64,000 nucleotides of DNA, taken from positions 1 through 64,000 of the forward strand of contig CAZECG010000002.1 in the NCBI GenBank assembly GCA_964510535.1. The letters run 5' to 3'. Of the stretch, positions 33,457 to 40,910 are shown piece by piece. Under the pieces are notes generated by a model. It was not told the DNA's origin, did not search any database, and worked only from the letters and a program-made list of their open reading frames with translations. Positions within the stretch are counted from its first letter, which is position 1. The number at the start of each line of letters is the position of its first letter. A program made the position numbers and the translations under genes. Source of the stretch: JAJPXC01 sp964510535 (GTDB lineage: Bacteria > Bacteroidota > Bacteroidia > Bacteroidales > Muribaculaceae).

Positions 33457-33838
33457 ACTGCCAAAAATCACCGACCCCAGAGGTAATCTGTCGGTGATTC
33501 AATCTCTGGATAACCTGCCGTTTGATATTGCCAGGTGCTACTGGGTTTACGATGTGCCGTCCGGCATGGGCCGCGATGGTCACGCATTCTATGCCTCTTC
33601 AGAGCTAATTGTAGCCCTGTCCGGCAGCTTCAGCGTGGAAGTCGACGACGGTCAAAACATTGCGACATACCATCTTAATCGCCCCGACATGGGACTCTAC
33701 CTGCCCCCCATGGTGTGGCGCAGCCTTAAGGAGTTTTCTACCAACTCAGTAGCTATGTTGCTCTCTTCAGAGTTGTATGACCCTGCCGACTATATCAATG
33801 ACTACAACCAATTCCGACAAATCAATGAAACCAGATAG
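33428..33838 (+). CDS. FdtA-like sugar 3,4-ketoisomerase, variant active site
   Basis: A 136-residue cupin-fold protein of the dTDP-4-keto-6-deoxyhexose 3,4-ketoisomerase (FdtA/QdtA/WxcM) family. It has ITDPRGNLSVIQ, the LPFDIARCYWVYDVP block and the cupin strand GHAFYASSELIVALSG. In the active enzymes two His in a HxH pattern follow a Gly; here the second His is Phe (GHAF) and the usual RG is RD. It overlaps rmlA by 29 bases from the ATG at 33428; an upstream ATG at 33413 is also in frame. It may be inactive or have changed function. Confidence 0.75.
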   Translation: MELKKPQIIKLPKITDPRGNLSVIQSLDNLPFDIARCYWVYDVPSGMGRDGHAFYASSELIVALSGSFSVEVDDGQNIATYHLNRPDMGLYLPPMVWRSLKEFSTNSVAMLLSSELYDPADYINDYNQFRQINETR

Positions 33839-34274
33839 ACACTCCGTTTCGTCGTTGAGCGAGTGCAAAGTCATCGACTTCCCTCGTCACCGCCATCAGC
33901 GCGGCTCATTGACGGCTGTGCAAAATGACGATACGCTGCCGTTTGCAATCAAGCGCGTGTTTTATATCTACGACGTGCCTGTCGGCTCCGAACGTGGCGG
34001 ACACTCCCATTTCGAGATGGAGGAGCTGATTGTAGCGGCGGCAGGCGGATTCACGGTCACGCTCTTTGATGGCCGCGATACCCGCCGCATCTCACTCAAC
34101 CGCCCATGTGAGGCTCTTTATGTCCCCGCCGGCATTTGGCGAGTAATCGATGATTTTTCGTCAGGCTCCATTTGCCTTGCGCTCGCGTCAACTAACTATG
34201 ACCCGGATGATTATGTCTATGACTATGAACGTTACCTTAGTCTGACGGCTTCAAAACGTGAAAACAATGACTGA
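33825..34274 (+). CDS. FdtA-like sugar 3,4-ketoisomerase, intact active site
   Basis: A 149-residue paralogue of the gene just upstream. It keeps the full pattern: HQRGSLTAVQ near the start, LPFAIKRVFYIYDVP, then ERGGHSHFEMEELIVAA with both His of the HxH pair, and ends in NYDPDDYVYDYERYL. This member is the likely 3,4-ketoisomerase that turns dTDP-4-keto-6-deoxyglucose into the 3-keto sugar. The ATG at 33825 overlaps the previous stop by 14 bases; an earlier in-frame ATG (33777) would add an unlikely overlap. Confidence 0.8.
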   Translation: MKPDRHSVSSLSECKVIDFPRHRHQRGSLTAVQNDDTLPFAIKRVFYIYDVPVGSERGGHSHFEMEELIVAAAGGFTVTLFDGRDTRRISLNRPCEALYVPAGIWRVIDDFSSGSICLALASTNYDPDDYVYDYERYLSLTASKRENND

Positions 34275-35403
34275 AATTAGATACCCTTTTCTCGACCTCG
34301 CAACGGTCAACGCACCATATCTTAGCGAGATTAAAGCGGCATTGGCGCGCGTGGCCGACAGTGGACGCTATGTCGGTGGCGACGAGGTGACGCGGTTTGA
34401 GAGTAATCTCAAGGATTTGACCGGTGCCTCCTGCGCCGTCGGGGTAAGCAATGGTCTCGATGCGCTGAGAATGATACTTAGAGGTTACATGGAACTTGGG
34501 CGTTTGCACCCCGGCGATGGAGTCATCGTGCCGTCAAATACTTATATCGCTTCAGTGCTTGCTATAACCGATTGCGGGCTGTCGCCGGTCTTTGTTGACC
34601 CGTCGATTGATAGTTTCAACCTCAGTGCCGATGGCGTGGCGCGAGCGTTGGATGAAAACAACGCAAAAGCTCTCATGACGGTGCATCTCTATGGCCGTGT
34701 GGCTTGGGATGTCGACTTGAAGCGGCTTGCCGTTGATAACGGGCTGATAGTGATTGAGGACAACGCTCAGGCAATAGGAGCTGTCGCCCCGGTTGAGGGG
34801 ATTGCGGGAGGCTCCCGCGTGACAGGCGCTCTCGGCCATGCGGCTGCGTTCAGTTTCTATCCCACAAAAAACATCGGTGCTCTCGGCGATGCCGGTGCCG
34901 TGACTACATCTGATTCCGAACTTGCCGCCGCGGTGAGAGCCTTGGCCAATTATGGCTCAGACACTCGTTACCACAACATATACAGGGGCTGGAATTGTAG
35001 GCTCGACCCTGTGCAAGCAGCCGTCTTAAATGTCAAATTGCCTTATCTGTCAGTCGAAAACGGTTACCGCCGCGAAATCGCTGCGACTTATGACCGTGAA
35101 ATAGCTAATCCATTGGTAACCAAACCGCTTTTTGTTGATAGTGACATTATGGTGTGGCATCAGTATGTGGTGATGTCATCCCGCCGCGATGAGCTTCAAC
35201 GTTATCTCCGCGCCAATGGGGTGGCCACCGACATTCATTACCCGACGCCGATACACCGTCAGCCGTGCTATGAGGCATATAGCGGATTGTCGCTTCCCGT
35301 AGCTGATAAAATCAGCAGGGAGGCGCTATCGCTACCGGTGTCGCGATGCACCTCCATCGACGATGCCCGCGCGATAGCGCGGTTCATCAATGAGTTTGAA
35401 TAA
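34267..35403 (+). CDS. DegT/DnrJ/EryC1/StrS-family sugar aminotransferase (FdtB/QdtB type)
   Basis: A 378-residue PLP enzyme. It has GRYVGGDEVTRFESNL near residue 32, VGVSNGLDALRM (~58-69), VPSNTYIASVLA (~88-99), the Asp that holds the PLP ring in EDNAQAIGA (~160), and the Schiff-base Lys in FSFYPTKNIGALGDAGA (~199-215). After the ketoisomerase it would make dTDP-3-amino-3,6-dideoxyhexose (Fuc3N or Qui3N type). The ATG at 34267 overlaps the previous stop; GTG 34258 is an alternative. No acyl- or formyltransferase follows. Confidence 0.9.
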   Translation: MTEIRYPFLDLATVNAPYLSEIKAALARVADSGRYVGGDEVTRFESNLKDLTGASCAVGVSNGLDALRMILRGYMELGRLHPGDGVIVPSNTYIASVLAITDCGLSPVFVDPSIDSFNLSADGVARALDENNAKALMTVHLYGRVAWDVDLKRLAVDNGLIVIEDNAQAIGAVAPVEGIAGGSRVTGALGHAAAFSFYPTKNIGALGDAGAVTTSDSELAAAVRALANYGSDTRYHNIYRGWNCRLDPVQAAVLNVKLPYLSVENGYRREIAATYDREIANPLVTKPLFVDSDIMVWHQYVVMSSRRDELQRYLRANGVATDIHYPTPIHRQPCYEAYSGLSLPVADKISREALSLPVSRCTSIDDARAIARFINEFE

Positions 35404-35408
35404 CGGGT

Positions 35409-35921
35409 TTAAGCCTGTTCCCGGTTGAGTGCCTCTAAGGCCTCATCGTAATTAGGCTCATTAGCAATCTCCTTAACGAGGTCGCTGTAGATGACGTCGC
35501 GGTCTTCGTTGAGGATGATGACTGTACGCGCAAGCAGTCCGGCAAGTGGCCCGTCGACGATTTGAACCCCATAATTTTGAGCGAAATCCGGTGAACGGAA
35601 AGCGGATGCCACTGTCAAGTTTTCAATGCCCTCAGTGGTGCAGAAGCGTCCGGCGGCAAAAGGCAAGTCCATCGACACGCATATGACCGCGGTGTTTTTT
35701 AGTTTGGCGGCCTCTTGATTGAAACGGCGTAATGAGGCGGCGCATACCTGAGTGTCAAGACTTGGAAAGATATTGAGTACCACTCGTTTCCCCTTATAGT
35801 CAGCGCAGCGTGTCTCGGAGAGGTCAGTGCGTACTAATGTGAAACATGGCGCTTTTTCCCCGGGGCGGGGGATTGTGCCGCAGGTGTGGCACGGTTGCCC
35901 TTTGAAATAAATAGTTTCCAT
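35409..35921 (-). CDS. tpx: Thiol peroxidase with extra N-terminal CxxC
   Basis: A 170-residue atypical 2-Cys peroxiredoxin. The peroxidatic Cys60 is in FPSLDTQVCAASLRRFN and the resolving Cys94 in GRFCTTEGIENLT. It reduces peroxides with thioredoxin. Unusual for Tpx is a CHTC motif at residues 11-14 (GQPCHTCGTIPRPG) and further Cys at 26, 39 and 81, which could add a second redox or metal site. It ends 6 bases from the convergent aminotransferase gene. Confidence 0.92.
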   Translation of the reverse strand: METIYFKGQPCHTCGTIPRPGEKAPCFTLVRTDLSETRCADYKGKRVVLNIFPSLDTQVCAASLRRFNQEAAKLKNTAVICVSMDLPFAAGRFCTTEGIENLTVASAFRSPDFAQNYGVQIVDGPLAGLLARTVIILNEDRDVIYSDLVKEIANEPNYDEALEALNREQA

Positions 35922-36049
35922 TGTTATAGGTGTTTTTTTGGGGGGTGAATCGTTGAATATATAACGTTTATTGACGAGGATAGGTTTATGGGAACTATTT
36001 CAACAGACACGTTGGGCTTTATCCTGTTTAATGGTTGCTAAGAATTGTC

Positions 36050-36057
36050 TATCTTTG
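36050..36057 (+). promoter_or_regulatory. Sulfatase-gene promoter -7 element
   Basis: TATCTTTG fits TAnnTTTG and lies inside an open frame that would begin at 36045. Its presence there argues that translation starts at the downstream GTG (36084), which gives a leader of about 20 bases. Confidence 0.6.
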
Positions 36058-36083
36058 TAACCGAAAATAACTATTTTGTCTCT

Positions 36084-37931
36084 GTGAAACGGTCATTGAT
36101 TAAATATGCCTTATGCTTCTTGCTGCTGATGCTGATATTCATGCTGCAAAAGCCTCTTTTCATGCTGTTTAACGTTGAGACATATGGCGAATACGGCTGG
36201 TCTGCCTACTGGCAAGCGATGTCGCACGGCAAGCCGCTTGACGCTTCGCTGGCGGGGTATTTGTCTGTCGTACCCGGGTTGATGCTTATTGCGGCTCAGT
36301 GGGTCAGGGGGCGATGGTTCGCCATAGCGCAGAAAGTCTATTTCGGCGTGGTTTCTGTGCTGCTTTCCGCGATTTTTGTAATAGACACGGTGCTTTATAG
36401 CTTTTGGGGTTCCAAGCTCGACACCACTCCGTTTTTTTATTTCATGACGTCTCCCGGCGCGGCGTTTGCAAGCGTTTCCGGATGGTATGTAGCCTGCGGG
36501 GTCGGGGCTATGCTGCTGCTTGCGGCTATTTATTACGCCTTGTTCTATTTCGGGGTCATCAGAATGCGTATAGATTACGCATCCCGACTATCTGTCAGGT
36601 GGATTCGGACGATTGTGCTCGCATTGTTGACCGGGTTGCTTTTTATCCCCATAAGGGGCGGATTCACCGTGGCCACCATGAATCTGAGCGCGGTCTATTT
36701 CAGTGCTGACCAGCGTCTGAACCACGCCGCTGTCAATCCGGCGTTTAGCTTGATGTATTCGGCTACGCACCAAAGCGATTTCAGCCGGCAGTTCCGCTAT
36801 TTTGATGATGACGAGGCCGCGGGGCGTTTCTCGCGCTTGATGGCGGTTGATTCAGCGTCAACCGATACGGTCGAGCCGTTGCTGACGATGCAACGCCCCG
36901 ATATATACATGATTATACTTGAGAGTTTTTCGACTCATCTGATGCCTTCGATGGGGGGAGAGAAGATAGCAGTCGGCCTTGACAGTATAGCTCGCAGCGG
37001 CTTGTTGTGGACTAATTTCTATGCCTCGAGCTATCGCACTGATAGGGCCATCCCTGCCATTCTTAGCGGTTATCCCGGACAACCGTCGACAAGCATAATG
37101 AAGTATGTCAAAAAGGCCGAATCGCTTCCATCCATACCCCGCACCCTTAAAGCGGAGGGCTATGATTGCACCTATTATTATGGCGGCGATGCCAATTTCA
37201 CCAATATGAAGGCTTATTTGGTTTCAGCCGGTTTCGAGACAATCATCGAGGATAAAGATTTCCCGCTTGGTGACCGCTTGTCGAAGTGGGGAGTGCTTGA
37301 CCATAAGGTCTTTGAACGGGCTGCGGCTGACAACGCCGACACCCCTGCCGACGGGCATAATCCGCGATTGGTTGTCGTGCAAACGTCAAGTAGCCATGAG
37401 CCTTTCGACGTGCCTTATTGCGACCCGACGCTCGACGACCCTGCCGCTAATGCTTTCGCCTATACCGACAGTTGCCTGACGGTGTTTGTCAACCGTCTTC
37501 GTGAGTCCCCCCGCTGGGACCGCTCGTTGATTATCATGGTTCCCGACCATTATGGAGCATATCCGCGAAATCTAAGTTCGATGCTCGCCCGCCATCACAT
37601 TCCGCTTGTCATGACAGGAGGTGCGTTGGCTCGCAAAGGTGAGATTGCGATTTCTTCCTCGCAAGTCGATATTGCGGCGACCCTGTTTGGTCAAATGGGT
37701 ATAGCCCATTCTGATTTTAAATTTAGCAAAGATATATTCGCTCCGGGAACCAAACGTTTTGCCATATTCACCGAACCCTCGTTGATCGGGTTAGTGACAC
37801 CTGCCGACACGCTTGTCTACGGCTTGGACGATGGTCGCATAGTTGAAGTCGCCGGAACGGGAGGCGAAGCGGCTGTCGGTGACGCACAAGCGTTTTTACA
37901 GACACTCTACGATGACCTTGACCGCCGTTGA
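36084..37931 (+). CDS. LtaS/phosphoglycerol transferase-like membrane sulfatase
   Basis: A 615-residue protein with five N-terminal membrane segments (residues ~5-190) and a periplasmic alkaline-phosphatase/sulfatase-fold domain. The domain starts near RPDIYMIILESFSTHLMPS, has the probable catalytic Thr in SSYRTDRAIPAILSGYPG, and carries metal ligands later in MVPDHYGAYPRN and SSSHEPF. In Gram-negatives such enzymes add phosphoethanolamine or phosphoglycerol to glycans or lipid A. The acceptor is unknown. I chose the GTG start because the promoter sits upstream of it. Confidence 0.85.
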   Translation: MKRSLIKYALCFLLLMLIFMLQKPLFMLFNVETYGEYGWSAYWQAMSHGKPLDASLAGYLSVVPGLMLIAAQWVRGRWFAIAQKVYFGVVSVLLSAIFVIDTVLYSFWGSKLDTTPFFYFMTSPGAAFASVSGWYVACGVGAMLLLAAIYYALFYFGVIRMRIDYASRLSVRWIRTIVLALLTGLLFIPIRGGFTVATMNLSAVYFSADQRLNHAAVNPAFSLMYSATHQSDFSRQFRYFDDDEAAGRFSRLMAVDSASTDTVEPLLTMQRPDIYMIILESFSTHLMPSMGGEKIAVGLDSIARSGLLWTNFYASSYRTDRAIPAILSGYPGQPSTSIMKYVKKAESLPSIPRTLKAEGYDCTYYYGGDANFTNMKAYLVSAGFETIIEDKDFPLGDRLSKWGVLDHKVFERAAADNADTPADGHNPRLVVVQTSSSHEPFDVPYCDPTLDDPAANAFAYTDSCLTVFVNRLRESPRWDRSLIIMVPDHYGAYPRNLSSMLARHHIPLVMTGGALARKGEIAISSSQVDIAATLFGQMGIAHSDFKFSKDIFAPGTKRFAIFTEPSLIGLVTPADTLVYGLDDGRIVEVAGTGGEAAVGDAQAFLQTLYDDLDRR

Positions 37932-37968
37932 CCGCCGGGTTTATACAATTAAAATCATTAATAATCCT

Positions 37969-38682
37969 ATGGAATCTATACTAAGCTCCCTCGTTGATGT
38001 TGACACCTCGGTCTTCCTGTTTTTTAACGGGATGCACGCTCCGTTTTGGGATAGTTTTATGTCGATGTATTCGGGGCGATTCATTTGGGTGCCGATGTAT
38101 GCCACGGTACTCTTTCTGCTCTACCGCTCGTTTGGCTGGCGCACGGCTACGGTTTACCTGTTAGCCATCGTGCTCACAATCACCATCGCCGACCAGGTCT
38201 GTGCCACTTTTATAAGGCCTGAGATTGCGCGTTTGCGCCCGTCCAACCTTGATAATCCCCTATCGACGTTGACGCAGGTGGTAAACGGCTACCGCGGAGG
38301 TTCTTACGGATTCCCGTCGTGCCATGCCGCCAACTCGGCCGCTTTCGCAGCCTTTGTGGTTGCTATGGTGAGACTCAGAAAGTTCACTCTGTTTATCGTG
38401 ATTTGGGCGATAGTCAATTGCTACACCCGCTTATATCTGGGCGTGCACTATCCCGGCGACTTATTGGTGGGAGCTATTATCGGTTCAGCCGTCGGATGTG
38501 CCGTGTTTGTCGTTGCCAAATCTCTTGCTCGGCTTGTCGACGACCCTGCGCCCCATTGGCGGCGTTTGAGCGTCACGATTAAAGGACGCGAAGTGGCAAT
38601 CTGCGACACGTCGCTCACCATCGTTGCCGGACTTCTCACCGTCGGCTACATTGCCGCCGTGTCGGCTTTTAGCTGCTTCTAA
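37969..38682 (+). CDS. PAP2-family phosphatase
   Basis: A 237-residue inner-membrane protein with about six hydrophobic segments and the three PAP2 motifs in order: RPEIARLRPSN (~82-92), YGFPSCHAANSAAF (PSxH, ~113-126) and YTRLYLGVHYPGDLLVG (R...H...D, ~158-174). Members dephosphorylate lipid phosphates such as undecaprenyl diphosphate or lipid A. It follows the sulfatase gene by 37 bases and may serve the same envelope pathway. The frame is open further upstream, but the ATG at 37969 keeps the first membrane helix at the right place. Confidence 0.88.
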   Translation: MESILSSLVDVDTSVFLFFNGMHAPFWDSFMSMYSGRFIWVPMYATVLFLLYRSFGWRTATVYLLAIVLTITIADQVCATFIRPEIARLRPSNLDNPLSTLTQVVNGYRGGSYGFPSCHAANSAAFAAFVVAMVRLRKFTLFIVIWAIVNCYTRLYLGVHYPGDLLVGAIIGSAVGCAVFVVAKSLARLVDDPAPHWRRLSVTIKGREVAICDTSLTIVAGLLTVGYIAAVSAFSCF

Positions 38683-38686
38683 GGCG

Positions 38687-38956
38687 TTAAGGATTTAGAA
38701 GGTCGGGATTGAAGAAATCAAATATAGCTTTTCCCTGTTCGAGGGCCACAGCCGCCGGACTGTCGGGATTGAGAGAAAGAGCTTCGTTGTAGGCGTCCAT
38801 CGCCTCGCTGTGCCTGCCCAATCGCCATAGCAGTTTCCCGAGCGTGAAATAAGTGCAGTCGTCGGCTTCCCCGGCCTTGATGAGGCCATTGAGTTGAGCT
38901 ACCGCCTCCTCAATCTTGCCGCTTGAAACCAGTCCTTCTAAATTTTGCATTCCCAT
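38687..38956 (-). CDS. Small TPR-repeat protein
   Basis: An 89-residue protein that is mainly two TPR-like helical hairpins (QLNGLIKAGEADDCTYFTLG, then LWRLGRHSEAMDAYNEALSL and NPDS). TPR domains mediate protein contacts. There is no signal peptide, so it is cytosolic. Partner and role are unknown. It is convergent with the PAP2 gene (4 bases between). Confidence 0.8.
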   Translation of the reverse strand: MGMQNLEGLVSSGKIEEAVAQLNGLIKAGEADDCTYFTLGKLLWRLGRHSEAMDAYNEALSLNPDSPAAVALEQGKAIFDFFNPDLLNP

Positions 38957-38973
38957 CTACTTTATTTCCGCCC

Positions 38974-38981
38974 CAAAGATA
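38974..38981 (-). promoter_or_regulatory. TPR-gene promoter -7 element
   Basis: Read on the minus strand, TATCTTTG fits TAnnTTTG and lies 18 bases before the TPR gene start. No -33 match is clear. Confidence 0.55.
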
Positions 38982-39091
38982 CTACTAATCTATGAAAGTG
39001 AGGGAGTATTTTTAAGCGATACTTTGGAGCAATGTAAAAAGGTGGTTGTTAAAATTATAGCAACGGCTCGCTGCGGGATAACGGCGGCCGC

Positions 39092-39245
39092 GATTCCATG
39101 TCGGGAATCGGTTGCGTTATCTCGTAAGTCAGGCCAGTCAGGCAATTTTGGTCCCGCAAAAGCAAACGTTATCCACTTTGCCCCCCTAAAATTTATTCAC
39201 ACTCGGGTATCGTTTAGCATATCAACCGGGTTTTGCAACTGACCC
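39092..39245 (-). repeat. 155-bp dispersed element, copy B
   Basis: This is the reverse-complement partner of 25889-26043, with the same order of conserved blocks: GGGTCAGTTGCA, CGGTTGA, TGTGAATAAATTTTAGG, GTTTGC-TTTGCGG, CTGACTGGCCTGACTTA, and GATTCC...GGAATC at the end. On the minus strand it begins 84 bases after the LytTR remnant stop, matching the 77 bases between the methyltransferase stop and copy A. Confidence 0.7.
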
Positions 39246-39328
39246 ATTTTTTGCGAGAATACCAAGAAAACCAGACACTTAGTTTCATGCCGAATGGCTT
39301 ATTGTTTTATTCTTGAGTGTACTAACCC

Positions 39329-39560
39329 TTATATTGAACTCGCGTTATTTACCCCCCCCCTTTTTCCCGGTAGCTCCTTCAACTGCTTTAATGCCTCTTT
39401 AGATGCGGTAACGCTATGACTAAATGACGATACATCTGACAGGGTCAACTTCTGTTTCGGGACGTTGATATAGTAGATGTAGGAGCGATTAATGATTAGA
39501 CTTTTACCTATGCGAATGAAGATGTTGCCTTCGCTGCCGATAGCGCTCGGTAATATCCGC
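39329..39560 (-). pseudogene. LytTR DNA-binding domain remnant
   Basis: The minus-strand frame encodes IFIRIGKSLIINRSYIYYIN and then KQKLTLSDVSSFSHS followed by TASKEALKQLKELPG. This is the C-terminal LytTR domain of Bacteroidales response regulators or LytTR transcription factors. No receiver domain or normal start is present upstream; the frame runs instead into the 21-bp repeats. The domain itself has no stop, so it could still make a short LytTR-only protein, but truncation is more likely. Confidence 0.6.
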
Positions 39561-39562
39561 GT

Positions 39563-39625
39563 AAAGTAGGGAGAAAACTCAAAAAAGTAGGGAGAAAACC
39601 CAAAAGGGTGGGGAGAAAAGTAATA
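39563..39625 (+). repeat. Three 21-bp tandem repeats upstream of fic
   Basis: Units start at 39563, 39584 and 39605, with core GTAGGGAGAAAAC (third unit GTGGGGAGAAAAG). They end at the fic -7 box. Two further units with the same 21-base spacing and core lie inside fic at about 40485 and 40506. They may be operator sites on one face of the DNA, or a leftover of a coding repeat, since one frame reads SREKTQK repeats like the Fic linker. Confidence 0.7.
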
Positions 39626-39631
39626 TCTTTG
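39624..39631 (+). promoter_or_regulatory. fic promoter -7 element
   Basis: TATCTTTG fits TAnnTTTG and lies directly downstream of the three 21-bp repeats. The ATG is 61 bases further on. Confidence 0.6.
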
Positions 39632-39691
39632 CATCAAAAGTAGGAAATAACGTTCTAAATGGCAGGATGAAAACGATAAAGGATAAATGTT

Positions 39692-40678
39692 ATGGGAAAT
39701 AAATTAGGACAGCTTGTAACTCGATATAGAGAATTGGGCATTGACAATCAGATAGACTATGACAAATTCTATCTCTATTCGTTGATTACCCATTCAACAG
39801 CCATAGAGGGCTCAACCATCACCGAACTTGAAAATCAGATAATGTTCGACCACGGAGTGAGCCTTAAAGGAAAGAGTATTGAGGAGCAGAGTATGAACCT
39901 CGATTTGAAGGCTGCATACGAAAAGTCTATCGAACTTGCGAAACAACATAAGCCAATCACGATAGATATGCTCATTTCGCTATCGGCTCTTGTGATGAAA
40001 AACACAGGCAAAGAGTATAAAACTGTTTTGGGCGATTTTTCATCAGCTCGCGGTGAGTTGCGTTTGCTCAATGTTACAGCGGGCATTGGCGGTCGCTCCT
40101 ATATGAATTATAGCAAAGTACCCGCAAAGTTGGCTGAGTTCTGCGACAGTCTAAATGTTGGGCGAGCAAAGGCATCTGCAATGTCGGTTGATGAGTTATA
40201 TCAATTGACATTTGATGCTCACTATAATCTTGTAACAATCCACCCTTGGGCTGATGGCAATGGTCGTATGGCTCGATTGGTGATGAATATGCTGCAATTT
40301 GAGTTCGGGCTTATTCCCACGAAAATCCTCAAAGAGGATAAAGAGGAATATATCAAGGCGTTGGTAGCGACACGCGAGGATGACAATCTCGATATTTTCA
40401 GAGGGTTTATGACCAATATGATGGAGCAGAACCTCAAAAATGAGATTACTACCTACTTAAAATCTATCGAAGCTGAAGAAGGTGGGGAGAAACCGATAAA
40501 ACGTAGGGAGAAAATCGTTGTGTTGCTTGCCGCGAATGGCAAATTAAGTGCTGCCGCGCTTGCCGAGAAAATTGGCATTTCAGCTAAAGCTGTAGAAAAA
40601 CACCTCGCAAACCTTAAAGCCGATGGCATTATCGAACGCATTGGCCCGGCCAAGGGTGGATATTGGAGGGTTAAGTAG
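39692..40678 (+). CDS. Fic-family AMPylase, class II, with C-terminal winged helix
   Basis: A 328-residue protein. The inhibitory motif STAIEG (residues 35-40) precedes the Fic domain, making it a class II enzyme. The active-site motif HPWADGNGRMAR is at 184-195, with W in place of the usual F. After a charged linker that contains the 21-bp DNA repeats (GGEKPIKRREK, ~266-276), a winged helix (LSAAALAEKIGISAKAVEKH) closes the protein. Fic enzymes transfer AMP to target proteins. Target and partner are unknown. Composition is more AT-rich than neighbouring core genes. Confidence 0.9.
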   Translation: MGNKLGQLVTRYRELGIDNQIDYDKFYLYSLITHSTAIEGSTITELENQIMFDHGVSLKGKSIEEQSMNLDLKAAYEKSIELAKQHKPITIDMLISLSALVMKNTGKEYKTVLGDFSSARGELRLLNVTAGIGGRSYMNYSKVPAKLAEFCDSLNVGRAKASAMSVDELYQLTFDAHYNLVTIHPWADGNGRMARLVMNMLQFEFGLIPTKILKEDKEEYIKALVATREDDNLDIFRGFMTNMMEQNLKNEITTYLKSIEAEEGGEKPIKRREKIVVLLAANGKLSAAALAEKIGISAKAVEKHLANLKADGIIERIGPAKGGYWRVK

Positions 40679-40837
40679 TGCAAAAAGGCGAAAGTGGGAG
40701 CGAAACCCCGGGGGAGAGAGTTCGGGGTGGTCTCATAGGTTGGCGTGGCGGTCGTAGAGGTTGTCGCATTTGCCTCTAACTAATTGTCCGTTCTTGGAGT
40801 TTGGATAATTCCGAGCGGTCTCATTGCGAACTTGCCG

Positions 40838-40869
40838 TTTGGGCTTTCCAGATTATTTCAGTAGATTTG
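40838..40869 (+). promoter_or_regulatory. Promoter of the alpha/beta hydrolase gene
   Basis: TTTG (40838-40841) and TAGATTTG (40862-40869) are 20 bases apart, a good Bacteroidota promoter, 41 bases before the ATG. Confidence 0.7.
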
Positions 40870-40910
40870 CCTGTCATAAAAATTTGTCTGCTATAATTAA
40901 CCCATAGCGT

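Larger units (their letters stand above)
38957..39691. other. Accessory intergenic region before fic
   Basis: This 735-base region carries the TPR promoter, element B (39092-39245), a poly-C tract (39352-39360), a LytTR-domain remnant on the minus strand (39329-39560), three 21-bp tandem repeats (39563-39625) and the fic promoter (39624-39631). I see no intact gene in it. Confidence 0.65.

Noticed and set aside
36045..36083. TTG at 36045 as the start of the sulfatase gene
   Set aside because: A promoter -7 box lies inside that stretch, and the downstream GTG places the first membrane helix right at the N-terminus.
39563..39625. 21-bp repeats as CRISPR or insertion sequence ends
   Set aside because: They are directly adjacent without unique spacers, and no cas or transposase gene is near.
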